Below are positions 45,442 to 54,229 of a stretch of DNA of 64,000 nucleotides, one piece after another. This stretch comes from CAZLYK01 sp964563495 (GTDB taxonomy: Bacteria > Acidobacteriota > Blastocatellia > RBC074). The notes below the pieces were generated by a model, which had not been told where the DNA came from, did no database searches, and was given only the letters and a program-made list of their open reading frames with translations. The stretch lies in contig CAZLYK010000009.1 in the NCBI GenBank assembly GCA_964563495.1, positions 5,297 through 69,296 on the forward strand, given 5' to 3'. Each line of letters starts with the position of its first letter. Within the stretch, counting starts at the first letter, position 1. Position numbers and translations under genes: made by a program.

Positions 45442-46530
45442 TCAATCCTGACTGGGCCTGACCGGCCCTGACCGGCCCTGACCTGGTGGCCCCGAATCGG
45501 CGGGAAGTTCACCCGTCAGCGCTTCCAGAAACGCGACCAGGTCTATCCGATCCTGCGCCGAGAGCCTGAGCGGCTTAATCTCACGATCAAGTTGGGGGGT
45601 GGAATTGCCGCCCCCCAGGTAAAAATCGACGACCTCTTTTAGCGTCTTCAGGCTGCCGTCATGCATATAAGGGGCGGTCTTCGCAACATTACGCAGGCTC
45701 GGCGTGCGGAATGTTCCACGGTCGGTTTCGACGCCGGTCTGATCGAACCGGCCCAGGTCCGTCAATTCCCCGTTGGAATTCATGCCGGCGCCGAGGTTGT
45801 GGAACTTGCCGTCCGACAATAACGCGAACTTCTCACCAATGGTGTGGCAGGTCGCGCAATTTCCTCGGTTCTTGTCGGTGAAGATTGCCAGCCCACGAAT
45901 AGCTGCGGCGCTGAGCGCGGCCTTGTCTCCACCATACTGATAACGGTCGAAGGGAGAATTGCCGCTGAGCAATGTCCGCTCGAAACCGGCGAGGGCTTTC
46001 TCGATCTTGTCCATGGTAATTGCGCCGGGCCCGAATACCTTCGCGAACTCGTCCCGGTAGGACTGATCGGCGTTGAGTTTGGCGACGCAAATATCGTGCG
46101 GCTGATTCATCTCCTTGGGGTTGGCAATCGGGCCACCGGCCTGGTCTTCCAGACTCGCGGCGCGACCATCCCAGAACTGAGCTATGCTATAGGCTGCATT
46201 CAGCACGGTCGGAGTATTTCGCGTCCCGAGTTGCTGGTTGACGCCCATGGCCGCGGGCAGACCATCGACAAAATATAAGTCCGGGCGATGACAGCCAGCA
46301 CACGAGAGAGTGTTGTCACTGGAAAGTCTGACATCGTAGAACAGTTTGCGGCCGAGAGCTATCGAATCACCGGTCGGCCGATTATCGGCTGGAATCGGCG
46401 CTGCCGGCAATCCGAACGGCGCGACGATCTCGACCGGGATGCCAACCGGTTGCGCAGCTCTCTCGATCTTCTTTGGGCTTCCGCACGAGTACGCCATGAA
46501 CGCCACCAGCAGAAGGAAAATGAGTCGCAT
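45442..46530 (-). CDS. Di-heme cytochrome c peroxidase (MauG/CcpA family)
   Basis: 362 residues. Lipoprotein-like N-terminus (AYSCGSP). Two heme sites, CAGCH (about residue 75) and CATCH (about 225), as expected for di-heme peroxidases. YMHDGSLKTLKEVVDFY is the characteristic C-terminal segment. The last 13 residues (GQGRSGPVRP...) are encoded by a 10-base tandem repeat and end in SQD plus TGA, resembling palindrome-derived tails. Confidence 0.92.
   Translation of the reverse strand: MRLIFLLLVAFMAYSCGSPKKIERAAQPVGIPVEIVAPFGLPAAPIPADNRPTGDSIALGRKLFYDVRLSSDNTLSCAGCHRPDLYFVDGLPAAMGVNQQLGTRNTPTVLNAAYSIAQFWDGRAASLEDQAGGPIANPKEMNQPHDICVAKLNADQSYRDEFAKVFGPGAITMDKIEKALAGFERTLLSGNSPFDRYQYGGDKAALSAAAIRGLAIFTDKNRGNCATCHTIGEKFALLSDGKFHNLGAGMNSNGELTDLGRFDQTGVETDRGTFRTPSLRNVAKTAPYMHDGSLKTLKEVVDFYLGGGNSTPQLDREIKPLRLSAQDRIDLVAFLEALTGELPADSGPPGQGRSGPVRPSQD
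45451..45485. repeat. Short 10-base tandem repeat at the end of the di-heme peroxidase gene
   Basis: About three units of CCCTGACCGG (some imperfect). It codes for GQGRSGPVRP at the C-terminus of the peroxidase and abuts the ATCAATCCTG fragment at the stop. Confidence 0.7.
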
Positions 46531-46665
46531 TATCTAACCCTCGACTTCCTGACAGGCCCGGCCACAGGAATTTTGCCGGCGATAGCAGAATCCGGTTTTG
46601 ATCACGAGTTGGCGCCGGCCAGGTCCCCCTGCCAGCGAGCCGATCCCTGCCGTCGCCGGGATCCA

Positions 46666-48207
46666 CTACTGATCGAGCCGTTTAATTCGTCCTTCAAGTT
46701 TCGGCGCAACTTCTCCCGCCGCCGCGATCGAGTTCGCAAGCATAGTCGAATCAATCTGAGCCGATTCCTGGGAGATCAGAAACCGTAGTCCCTGGAGCAT
46801 CTTGTAACCATCGCCGCCGCCGGTCAGGTAAGCATTGGTCGCAAGCGAATAAAGCCTCTTTTGATCAAGCGGCTGACCCCCGACCATAACCTTGACAACG
46901 CGGGATCCAGCAGGCTTTCGGCCGTCAAATTCAAACTGTATCCCTGAAACCTGCGGGAACCTTCCGCTTTCGGTCTCTTCAACCACCTGGCTAACGCCGT
47001 TCTCCAGGGCGGCCAGCAATAAAACCCCGCTGATCTCCACTTTCACCACCGGGGTCTCAAACGGGAGCATGGTAACGACATCGCGTTTGGTTATCGCCCC
47101 CGGCTGGTAGGTCATATTGGCGCGAATCGAGCCGCCGTTGAAGAGAGCGACATCAGCGCCGGTCGCCTGCCGGAATGAGTCGGCGATCAGGTTGCCCAGG
47201 TTGGTCTCGCGATTGCGACTGTTGATTGCCAGAGCATCCAGTGGAACAGCAGCGCGGCCCACCGGCTTGTCCATCTCGGCCGAGACCTTCTTTTCATATT
47301 CTCCGATCACCGCCGCCACTACCGGATCGTCCGGGGTCTCATTGGTCACGGGTATTCCGGCCCAATCAATACTTTCAAGCCTGCGGGTTGAGGCGTTGAG
47401 ATTCAGATCGATTCGCCCCAGGACACGCGCATCCGATCCCCACTTGAAGATCGGGGCGTGGCCTGCGTGCGATTGCAGCAACTCGTGCTCGTGACCGCCG
47501 ATGATAACGTCGACCAGTCCCGTGCGCGCCAGCTCTTTGTCCTCGCTCATCGCCAGATGTGTCATGGCGATGATGATTGTCGCCCCCTCCGCTCGCATTC
47601 TCCTGACGATCCGTTTGGCGGACAGGATCGGATTAACCAACCTGATGTTGGGGCCGGGCTTCGAACTGGTCTGGGCATCTCTCGTCAGCAATCCGAACAG
47701 ACCGACCCTTACCCCTCCAAATTTGCGAATTACGTAAGGAGGCATGTGGTTGAAAGGCTTGCCGGTCTTGCGGTCGATTACGTTTGACCCCAGCCATACG
47801 AACTTCGATTCCTTCATCCGTTCGAGCAGAATGTCATCACCGAAATCGAATTCGTGATTTCCCAGAACGGCGTAATCAAGTCCGAGAGCATTCCATGCAG
47901 CGATCATCTGCGCGCCACGGAAAATGCTCGATGCGACCGATGGCGAAATCGTGTCGCCGCCGAGCAGGAAGAGCGTGTTGGGCGACTCCGCCATAATCTT
48001 TTGACGCAGAGTCGCCACCCGCGCGAGGCCGGCGTTTTTGCCCTTGTCAACGGGCGACATCTGGTAGACATCGTTCAGTTGCAGGAGCGTCACGCGGACC
48101 AGGCGTTCGTTTCGGCTCTTTTTCTGTGCGATGGCAGGCCCCGAAAGACAGAACAGTAGCAGAACAGCCAGGGTGATACCCAGCCTTGAAACGCGAGTTG
48201 AGACCAT
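46666..48207 (-). CDS. Exported 5'-nucleotidase (UshA/metallophosphatase type)
   Basis: 513 residues with signal peptide. The calcineurin-like domain carries LLQLNDVYQM, LLGGDTISPS, LGNHEFDFGDD and GGHEHE. The C-terminal 5'-nucleotidase domain has NLGNLIADSFRQATGADVALFNGGSIR. In the first metal motif the common histidine is tyrosine (NDVYQ), as seen in a known subfamily. A good ribosome site (CTAGGAGGATTG) lies before the ATG. Confidence 0.92.
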   Translation of the reverse strand: MVSTRVSRLGITLAVLLLFCLSGPAIAQKKSRNERLVRVTLLQLNDVYQMSPVDKGKNAGLARVATLRQKIMAESPNTLFLLGGDTISPSVASSIFRGAQMIAAWNALGLDYAVLGNHEFDFGDDILLERMKESKFVWLGSNVIDRKTGKPFNHMPPYVIRKFGGVRVGLFGLLTRDAQTSSKPGPNIRLVNPILSAKRIVRRMRAEGATIIIAMTHLAMSEDKELARTGLVDVIIGGHEHELLQSHAGHAPIFKWGSDARVLGRIDLNLNASTRRLESIDWAGIPVTNETPDDPVVAAVIGEYEKKVSAEMDKPVGRAAVPLDALAINSRNRETNLGNLIADSFRQATGADVALFNGGSIRANMTYQPGAITKRDVVTMLPFETPVVKVEISGVLLLAALENGVSQVVEETESGRFPQVSGIQFEFDGRKPAGSRVVKVMVGGQPLDQKRLYSLATNAYLTGGGDGYKMLQGLRFLISQESAQIDSTMLANSIAAAGEVAPKLEGRIKRLDQ

Positions 48208-48349
48208 TAATCAATCCTCCTAGTCTATCGGTATGGCGCCGGCAATCGGGATGCGATTAATCAAAAAATTTCCCGCCCCCCTCTACAAATTTTCGATTTT
48301 CGCATCGTCTATATCAGTGACAGCCTCAAAAAAGCTGGAGTTAAGCAGC
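48208..48349. other. Gap with no called gene, possible small RNA
   Basis: Between the divergent 5'-nucleotidase and GH5-like genes. A plus-strand terminator follows at 48350-48392 although no plus-strand gene precedes it. A 38-codon open frame from 48251 to 48367 is present, but I do not call it. Confidence 0.4.
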
Positions 48350-48392
48350 GGGGCAGGTCGCTTGTGAGGTAGCGATCTGCCCCTATTTTTTT
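48350..48392 (+). terminator. Orphan plus-strand terminator
   Basis: Arms GGGGCAGGTCGCT and AGCGATCTGCCCC (13 bases, one G-U pair) around an 8-base loop, followed by TATTTTTTT. No T-run on the other strand, so it is oriented plus. Confidence 0.85.
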
Positions 48393-48396
48393 GGAT

Positions 48397-48483
48397 AATA
48401 GACAGGATTGACAAGCTTATTGCAGGATTGAACAAGACGCCACCTTGTTCAATCCTGCAATAAGCTTGTCAATCCTGTCTATT
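48397..48483. repeat. Intergenic palindrome, full copy
   Basis: Outer arms consensus, inner arms changed together (GACAAGCTTATTGCAGG and CCTGCAATAAGCTTGTC). Confidence 0.92.
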
Positions 48484-48510
48484 ATTAATGAATAAAAGGG
48501 GGCAGACAAC

Positions 48511-49599
48511 ATGAACGATCGGGAATTGCTCGTCGGCATCAACTATCCGTGGTTGGATTACGCCTGGGATTTCGGCGATCCGCCGCCGGCGTGGGTCAAC
48601 CCGCTTGACCTGGCCGTGTGGCGGGAGCAGAAGAGAGCCCGAATAGTCGAGGACTTTCAGGCTTTTGCCGAGATGGGATTTTTCGCCGTCCGATGGTTTT
48701 TGCTCGGAGACGGGACGAATTACGGCGTCGATCTTGACGCCCCGCGGCAGATCGATCATGAGTGGTCTTTTGAGCCATTGCCCGAATCTCATCCTTTCAA
48801 CCGGCAATTCCTCAGCGATTTTCAGTTCGTTTTGGAGACCTGCGCCCGGGTCGGCCTCAAATTGGCGCCGTCGCTGATAGACTTTCATTGGTGTCATCGC
48901 GGCTCTACGGTCGGCGGCAATCCGGGGATTGTCAAAGGCGGGCGGTATCAGATCGTTCGTGATCCGGGGAAGCGGGAAGCCTTTTTCAATCAGTTGCTCG
49001 AACCGTTGCTCGACCTTTCAATGAAGTATCGCGATGCCATCTACGCCTGGGAGCTGATCAACGAGCCCGAGTGGGTTATCGCGCGACCATCGCTGACCCA
49101 ATTAATTGCCGGGGTCGATCAGGACAAGACAGTCAGCCAGAAAGAGATGAAGTCTTTCATCGCTCAAGGCATGGAGAGGATCAATCGTCGAGTCCTGGCT
49201 GACGGCAGCCCGGCGTTTCAATCGACGGTCGGCTTTGCCCATTGGGGAAGCGTTGAGGATTGGAGCTCGGCCGATCTCGGCGTCAGGCTCCACCAGTTCC
49301 ATTATTACGCGCAAGCGGAAGCGGATCTGCCGCAGGATGGGCTTTCTTTGCCGGAGCCATGTTTTATCGGAGAGTTTGCCACGGCGGTCGAACGGGAATG
49401 GCCGGAGTTGAAGCGAAGCGGGTTGGAGCAGACGATCAGCAATCGTTTGCGCGCAATCGAGAAGAACAAATATCAATCGGCATTCTTATGGTCGGCCAAG
49501 GCCGTTGATCTGGCGACCCGTTGGACGGCGGAAGATCAGCGCGACACGATAGCCTATCTCAATCCGGGTCAGGGACGTCCGTCGGGGGAAGTCGCTTGA
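48511..49599 (+). CDS. GH5-like glycoside hydrolase
   Basis: 362 residues without a signal peptide. The cellulase-like TIM barrel shows YAWELINEPEW, with the acid/base glutamate at Glu185 (Asn184-Glu185), and IGEFATA, with a probable nucleophile at Glu288. Its cytoplasmic location and lack of binding modules suggest a small glycoside as substrate. A GGGGG-rich ribosome site precedes the ATG. The mannitol-1-phosphate dehydrogenase-like gene is convergent, 4 bases away. Confidence 0.85.
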   Translation: MNDRELLVGINYPWLDYAWDFGDPPPAWVNPLDLAVWREQKRARIVEDFQAFAEMGFFAVRWFLLGDGTNYGVDLDAPRQIDHEWSFEPLPESHPFNRQFLSDFQFVLETCARVGLKLAPSLIDFHWCHRGSTVGGNPGIVKGGRYQIVRDPGKREAFFNQLLEPLLDLSMKYRDAIYAWELINEPEWVIARPSLTQLIAGVDQDKTVSQKEMKSFIAQGMERINRRVLADGSPAFQSTVGFAHWGSVEDWSSADLGVRLHQFHYYAQAEADLPQDGLSLPEPCFIGEFATAVEREWPELKRSGLEQTISNRLRAIEKNKYQSAFLWSAKAVDLATRWTAEDQRDTIAYLNPGQGRPSGEVA

Positions 49600-49603
49600 A
49601 GCG

Positions 49604-50752
49604 TCAATTGAGCGATTGCTGTTTCAATTCGTCGCGAATCAATTGGGAGACCGGATTCCATGGGCGGAGCTGTGAGATGAAATCCAGGGTGTGTTCCACC
49701 CCACGCTCCCTGATCAGTTTTTGCATCTCGGCCGCCTGGGGATCGCCTTCCTGGGCGAAAGAGAGGGCTGCGGCGCATCCCTGGATCAGATAGGTCGGCT
49801 CGATGCTGTAACGATATGCAAGCTTAGCGGGGCCGATCAGCCGGTCTTCGGCTTGAAGCTTGCGGACCGGGTCGCGCCCGACGCGCGCGATCGTGTCTTT
49901 GAGCGCGGCGTTGGAGAAGCTGGTCAGAATTTCGCTGATCAGGTTGCCGTAGTGCAGCGTTCGGCCGTGCTTACTTTGCAGCGCGCTCTGGGCCTCGAGC
50001 ATGGCGCCTACCACTGCCCGGTTGATCGTTTCATCGGCCATGGCTTCGTGAATGTAAGTGTAGCCCTTGCGGTAACCCAGATAGGCGCAGACGGCGTGGC
50101 CGCAATTGAGGATATAGAGCTTCTCTTCGATGCTCGCGGGGAAGTTGTCCAATCCTTTGAAAGGCGGCAGCACCTCGAACTCGCCCTTGACCTGGAGAGT
50201 GTCGAAGAGCACGTCACCGGTCGCGTCGGCCGTGATCACTATGCGACCTTCCTGATCGGTATCCTGAGCCGAGACGATGCGATCGGAGATAGCGGCGTTG
50301 AACCCGACATAATCCTGGATCTGCTGGGCGAATTGAAAAGGGATATTGGCGAAGACCAGCCTTTCAATCTGCGAGCCGGCGTTCTTGAGGTTCTCACAAC
50401 AGAAGACATCGAGCGGGCTTCCGATCTCGGACTTGATCCGATACAAGAGGGCTTCCGCCAGGATCGACGAGATCTCCGGAAGGTTATCAGGGCGAACAGC
50501 AGTATAGATCTGGTCGGCTTCGGCGACTTCGCGGACGAAATCCGGCGTGGTCATATTGACGGCCCGGACGCCTCTCACCTCGATCTGCGCTTCGACCACG
50601 CCCTTGGTCACGACGTCGTAGCCCAATTTGTTTATCGAATGGACGATCTCGTCGCGTCGGGCGGCGAAGACGATTTCATGGCCCTGCATTGTGAGCGCCA
50701 CGCCCAGCGCGCCGCAACCGACTCGACCGGCACCGATAATCACAATTCGCAC
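49604..50752 (-). CDS. mtlD: Mannitol-1-phosphate 5-dehydrogenase family protein
   Basis: NAD-dependent oxidation of mannitol-1-phosphate or a similar polyol phosphate. 382 residues from the GTG at 50752. N-terminal Rossmann motif VIIGAGRVGCGALG. The catalytic region reads KLYILNCGHAVCAYLGYRKG, with the characteristic Asn and His. GGGGG lies eight bases upstream. It is possible that the substrate is another polyol phosphate. Confidence 0.85.
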   Translation of the reverse strand: MRIVIIGAGRVGCGALGVALTMQGHEIVFAARRDEIVHSINKLGYDVVTKGVVEAQIEVRGVRAVNMTTPDFVREVAEADQIYTAVRPDNLPEISSILAEALLYRIKSEIGSPLDVFCCENLKNAGSQIERLVFANIPFQFAQQIQDYVGFNAAISDRIVSAQDTDQEGRIVITADATGDVLFDTLQVKGEFEVLPPFKGLDNFPASIEEKLYILNCGHAVCAYLGYRKGYTYIHEAMADETINRAVVGAMLEAQSALQSKHGRTLHYGNLISEILTSFSNAALKDTIARVGRDPVRKLQAEDRLIGPAKLAYRYSIEPTYLIQGCAAALSFAQEGDPQAAEMQKLIRERGVEHTLDFISQLRPWNPVSQLIRDELKQQSLN

Positions 50753-50777
50753 TACTTTTCCCCCAGTTTATTAACCG

Positions 50778-53021
50778 TTACCTCAACAATGCCTCGACCT
50801 TGGCGAGCAACTCCTCGAAGACCATCCGGCGTTTGCTGAGAAAGTCGTCGGCGCCCGATTGGAGGGCCTCGATCTTGTCTTCGAGCCCCTGGCGGCCGCC
50901 GAGCAGAATGACCGGGGTCTCGCGTTTGCGCTTGCGCAATTCGCGGCAGACGTCGAAACCCGAGTGGTGCTCAAGCAGGGCGTCGAGGATAAGCAATTGA
51001 TAGTTCTGTTTGGAGTCTGATGCGCGTTCGAGCGCCTCGCGACCGTCCTGCACCCGCTCGACCTGATAGTTCTCGACCTCCAACCCTCGCTGCAAAATGG
51101 CGGCGAGCTCTTCGTTTGAGACGGCGACCATGATCTGTTGGATCTGTGGCGTGACCGGCGGCTGCAGGGTGGTAGTCATGGTTTTATGGGCCAGTGAAAG
51201 CCTGGCCGTGCCGGACATGGCGGGCAGGACTGTCGTCATGGCGCCCTGGACGTCGGCGAGTGTGGTTGACGACAGTCTCTCTTCGATGCCTTGCAACTCC
51301 GCCATGGCGCCGAGCTTGGCGAAGAGGCGCTGAGCCTCTTCAAGGTGGGCGCGCGCCGATTCCAGCCGGTTCTGACCTATCCGTAGAGTCCCGATCGCCG
51401 TGTGGCAGAGCGCGGTGCGGAACGGGTCGCCGATGGTCTGGAAGATCGAGAGGCTCTGGCTGAAACAGCGGTTGGCCTCGGTTGCCTGTCCGGCTTTGGC
51501 GTGAATCCAGCCGCGCGTGTAAAGCGCGCGGCCCATGAGATTCAAAGCCGGATCGAGCGATGTCGCAGCCTCGGCCGTTTCGACCTGATCTCTGGCTTTT
51601 TCCAGCTCGCCGTTGTTGGCATAGATCAGCGCCAGTTCCAGGGAGATCAGCACCTGCTCCTCGATCGCTCCGCGCTCGCGCGCCGCGATCGCCCCTTTTT
51701 CCAAAGCCTCTATCGCTTCCGGCGTCTGGCCGCGCGCCTGCAGAATGCGCCCGAGAATCCGCTGGGTCCTGGCATAGACCGTTTGACCGTGGAGTTTTTG
51801 CGCGGCCTCGATGGTCTCCAGCGCGGCATTCAGATCGCCCTGCAGCAATTTCAGTTCCGCCTGATCGGTCAGCGCCACGGCCTCGGCTTTGGAGAGCCTG
51901 TGCTGCCGGGCCAGTCGCAACCTGTCTTCGAGCAGTTTCTCGGTCGCCGTCCACGACCCAAGCCGGGTTAGCACGCGCGAGAGACTGCTGTAGGCCTTGA
52001 GCAGCAACCTCGCGTTCCCGGTCGTTTCAAGCAATTGAATGGCCTCCTGGTAAGCCGGGATGGCCTCTCTCAGTTTACCCTCGGTGTAGAGGATGAGCGC
52101 CAGTTGCATTTGAATGCGGCCTTGTAAGAGCGCGTCTTTTGTCTCTTCGGCCAGCCGCGATGCACGGTTCCAATTGTAATTCGCCCCCTCGAAATCACCC
52201 TCTTTCCAGTCGGCTTTGCCGGCCAGGAAATGGACTTCGGAGCGAAGCCGCGAATTGCCGGCGCGGCGAGAGGCAGTCGCGGCGCGGTGCAGGTGATCGC
52301 GAGCCGAGACCAGGTCGTTGAGGCCGATCAACGCCCGGCCCAGAGATGCATGGGCGCCGGCGATCGCGGTCTCGTCGCCCGTCTCCTGATCGATCTTCCC
52401 GGCGAGGTCCAAGCAACGGACAAGGGTCTTGATCGCAGTCTTGTAATCTTTCTGCTCGATTTGTATCCGGCCGATCGAGAGCAGCACCATGGCCCGCAAA
52501 GCGGCGGGGAGCGATTCCAGCTCGGGTGACTCGTGATATTTCGCCAGGACCTCTCGCGCCAGAGTGTGGTTGCCTTTATTGAGATGGGCTTCGGCCAGAA
52601 TCCGGCGCAGGTTGGCCTCTTCGGCGTCGTCGGTACAGGGGGCCTCGAGCTTGCCCGAGAGTGAGTCGATCAGGTTCTCGGTCGTGCTTCGCGCATGAGG
52701 CTGTGGGACGGTGGTCCCTTTCTGGCTCAGTCTGAAGACCGCTTCCGGGCCGTTGCTGCCGAACCGTAGAACGTCGCCGTCATTGAGCATCTGCTCGGAA
52801 ACGCGCTCGCCGTTGACGAAGCTGCCGTTGGTCGAGCCGAGGTCTCGCATGAGAAAATCGTCGCCGAGTCGGATCACCTCGGCGTGTGTCCGGGAGATGA
52901 TCGTCTCGGGTATGCAGAGCGAACTTTCGGGGCCCCTGCCTATGGTAAAACGCGGCGTGTCGAGCGGAATCACTCTGACTTCGCCGTTACTGGTCAGCAG
53001 AAGTTCTGCGCGCAGTCCCAT
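50778..53021 (-). CDS. FHA domain, TPR array and receiver-like domain protein
   Basis: 747 residues. The FHA phosphothreonine-binding domain (about 20-100) has FTIGRGPESSLCI and ISRTHAEVI, with GSTNGSFVNG. A long TPR-type helical array spans roughly 130-590. The C-terminal receiver-like domain (about 625-747) has LLILDALLEHHSG and GADDFLSK. The acidic pair after its first strand is missing (IMVAVSNEE), so phosphorylation is uncertain. It is divergent from the ATP-grasp genes. A likely scaffold for kinase signalling. Confidence 0.88.
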   Translation of the reverse strand: MGLRAELLLTSNGEVRVIPLDTPRFTIGRGPESSLCIPETIISRTHAEVIRLGDDFLMRDLGSTNGSFVNGERVSEQMLNDGDVLRFGSNGPEAVFRLSQKGTTVPQPHARSTTENLIDSLSGKLEAPCTDDAEEANLRRILAEAHLNKGNHTLAREVLAKYHESPELESLPAALRAMVLLSIGRIQIEQKDYKTAIKTLVRCLDLAGKIDQETGDETAIAGAHASLGRALIGLNDLVSARDHLHRAATASRRAGNSRLRSEVHFLAGKADWKEGDFEGANYNWNRASRLAEETKDALLQGRIQMQLALILYTEGKLREAIPAYQEAIQLLETTGNARLLLKAYSSLSRVLTRLGSWTATEKLLEDRLRLARQHRLSKAEAVALTDQAELKLLQGDLNAALETIEAAQKLHGQTVYARTQRILGRILQARGQTPEAIEALEKGAIAARERGAIEEQVLISLELALIYANNGELEKARDQVETAEAATSLDPALNLMGRALYTRGWIHAKAGQATEANRCFSQSLSIFQTIGDPFRTALCHTAIGTLRIGQNRLESARAHLEEAQRLFAKLGAMAELQGIEERLSSTTLADVQGAMTTVLPAMSGTARLSLAHKTMTTTLQPPVTPQIQQIMVAVSNEELAAILQRGLEVENYQVERVQDGREALERASDSKQNYQLLILDALLEHHSGFDVCRELRKRKRETPVILLGGRQGLEDKIEALQSGADDFLSKRRMVFEELLAKVEALLR

Positions 53022-53044
53022 CGACGTCGCTCTCCTCTGCCAAT

Positions 53045-53184
53045 ACTCCCGAGCGCTTGCGCTCGGGAGTTATAGCATTTAAGAAAATGGTTTTCCGATT
53101 CTTAGCCTGCGAAGCAGGCGTCAGAATCCAGAAACTGTCCGACAAGCTGGCAGCTTGTCGGACAGCGCCGCCAAAAACGGCGCC
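53045..53184. repeat. Cluster of four hairpins
   Basis: ACTCCCGAGCGC/GCGCTCGGGAGT at 53045-53070; GATTCT...AGAATC with inner CCTGCGAAGCAGG at 53097-53128; CTGTCCGACAAGCT/AGCTTGTCGGACAG at 53135-53165; GCGCCG/CGGCGC around AAAA at 53166-53184. None is followed by a convincing U-tract. They lie between two divergent genes. Confidence 0.85.
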
Positions 53185-53211
53185 AGTATAGCAAAGTATC
53201 CGATATTTTTC

Positions 53212-53239
53212 TTGACCATCCCGCTCTCAAAGCTATAAT
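53212..53239 (+). promoter_or_regulatory. Sigma-70-type promoter of the ATP-grasp cluster
   Basis: TTGACC at 53212-53217, 16-base spacer, perfect TATAAT at 53234-53239. The first ATP-grasp start is about 100 bases downstream. Confidence 0.75.
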
Positions 53240-53338
53240 CGCCGCGCTAATAATTTGAAACCCTGGACGACCCCACAGGTTGATGCCCTCGATTCAAGAA
53301 GAATTTTCAAGCGAGAACAATAAAGGGGATAGTTGCGA

Positions 53339-54160
53339 ATGTCTTCCCGGCTTAGAATCGGCGTGCTCTCCGAAGCCCGTTATCTGGAACAGAGTCAGCC
53401 TTCAGGACTCAGCGCAGAGTTGCAGAAACAGGGCCATCTAATCACCGTCATCGACCCGCAAAAGGCCTTCTACGTCATGGGCGATAACGGCTGGCATTCA
53501 AGTTTTGATCTGCTCGTCGGGCGTGGGCGGAGCTGGGCGCTGCTGGCGCTGCTCGGCTGGGCTGAGCGTGGAGGAACGCCGACGATCAACCAGCAGGAGG
53601 CGATTGCCGCCGTCCACAACAAGGCAAATATGTCGATCGCGCTCGCCGCCGCCGGCCTGCCGATTCCACAGACCTTTTTCGGCAGCGTCGAATATCTGGC
53701 GAGCGAGGTTTCACCAAATGCATATCCGATTATTCTCAAGCCGATCTTCGGCGATAACTCACGTGGGCTGCTGGTTGTCGATACCCCGGAACAACTGAAG
53801 CGGATCGAGTGGCCCGAACCGGTCGCGCTGGCGCAGCGATATTTTCAGACCGATGGTTACGATTTGAAGCTCTACGGCATCGGTGACGAGATCTGGGCGA
53901 TCCGCAAGCGCTCGCCGTTCAATCAACCGGTCGGGGAGGTTGCCGAAGGAGTCGTCACTCTGACGCCGGAACTGCAGGACCTGGGCCGGCGCTGCGGCCG
54001 GCTCTTCGGCCTCGATCTCTTCGGGGTCGATTGCATACTGACCGATCAGGGCCCGCTCGTGATCGAGATCAACGATTATCCGAACTACACCAACGTCCCT
54101 GACGCGAACGCGCGGTTGGCGGCTTACGTGGTCAAACGGGTGGAAAATAGACAGGATTGA
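53339..54160 (+). CDS. ATP-grasp enzyme 1
   Basis: 273 residues. ATP-grasp fold: ILKPIFGDNSRGL (ATP-binding lysine), DLKLYGIGDEIWAIRK, and LFGVDCILTD...VIEINDYPNYTNVP with the metal-binding E-x-N. Of the four paralogs it is the most divergent in the N-terminal third. Promoter at 53212-53239. The last residues, ENRQD, and the stop come from the palindrome at 54145-54216. ATG 53339 chosen; TTG 53333 with AAGGGG four bases ahead is an alternative. Confidence 0.85.
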   Translation: MSSRLRIGVLSEARYLEQSQPSGLSAELQKQGHLITVIDPQKAFYVMGDNGWHSSFDLLVGRGRSWALLALLGWAERGGTPTINQQEAIAAVHNKANMSIALAAAGLPIPQTFFGSVEYLASEVSPNAYPIILKPIFGDNSRGLLVVDTPEQLKRIEWPEPVALAQRYFQTDGYDLKLYGIGDEIWAIRKRSPFNQPVGEVAEGVVTLTPELQDLGRRCGRLFGLDLFGVDCILTDQGPLVIEINDYPNYTNVPDANARLAAYVVKRVENRQD

Positions 54161-54216
54161 CGGGATGATTGCAGGATTCGGCCGGACACTGCAGGAATTT
54201 TGTCAATCCCGTCTAT
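54145..54216. repeat. Intergenic palindrome, degenerate inner arms
   Basis: Outer ends AATAGACAGGATTGACGGG and GTCAATCCCGTCTATT pair. The inner part is rearranged (CGGCCGGACACTGCAGG). It supplies the C-terminus of ATP-grasp 1. Confidence 0.85.
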
Positions 54217-54229
54217 TTTATTAAATCAA

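Noticed and set aside
49691..50839. A 382-codon plus-strand frame over the mannitol-1-phosphate dehydrogenase-like gene
   Set aside because: Antisense shadow of a gene with clear Rossmann and catalytic motifs.
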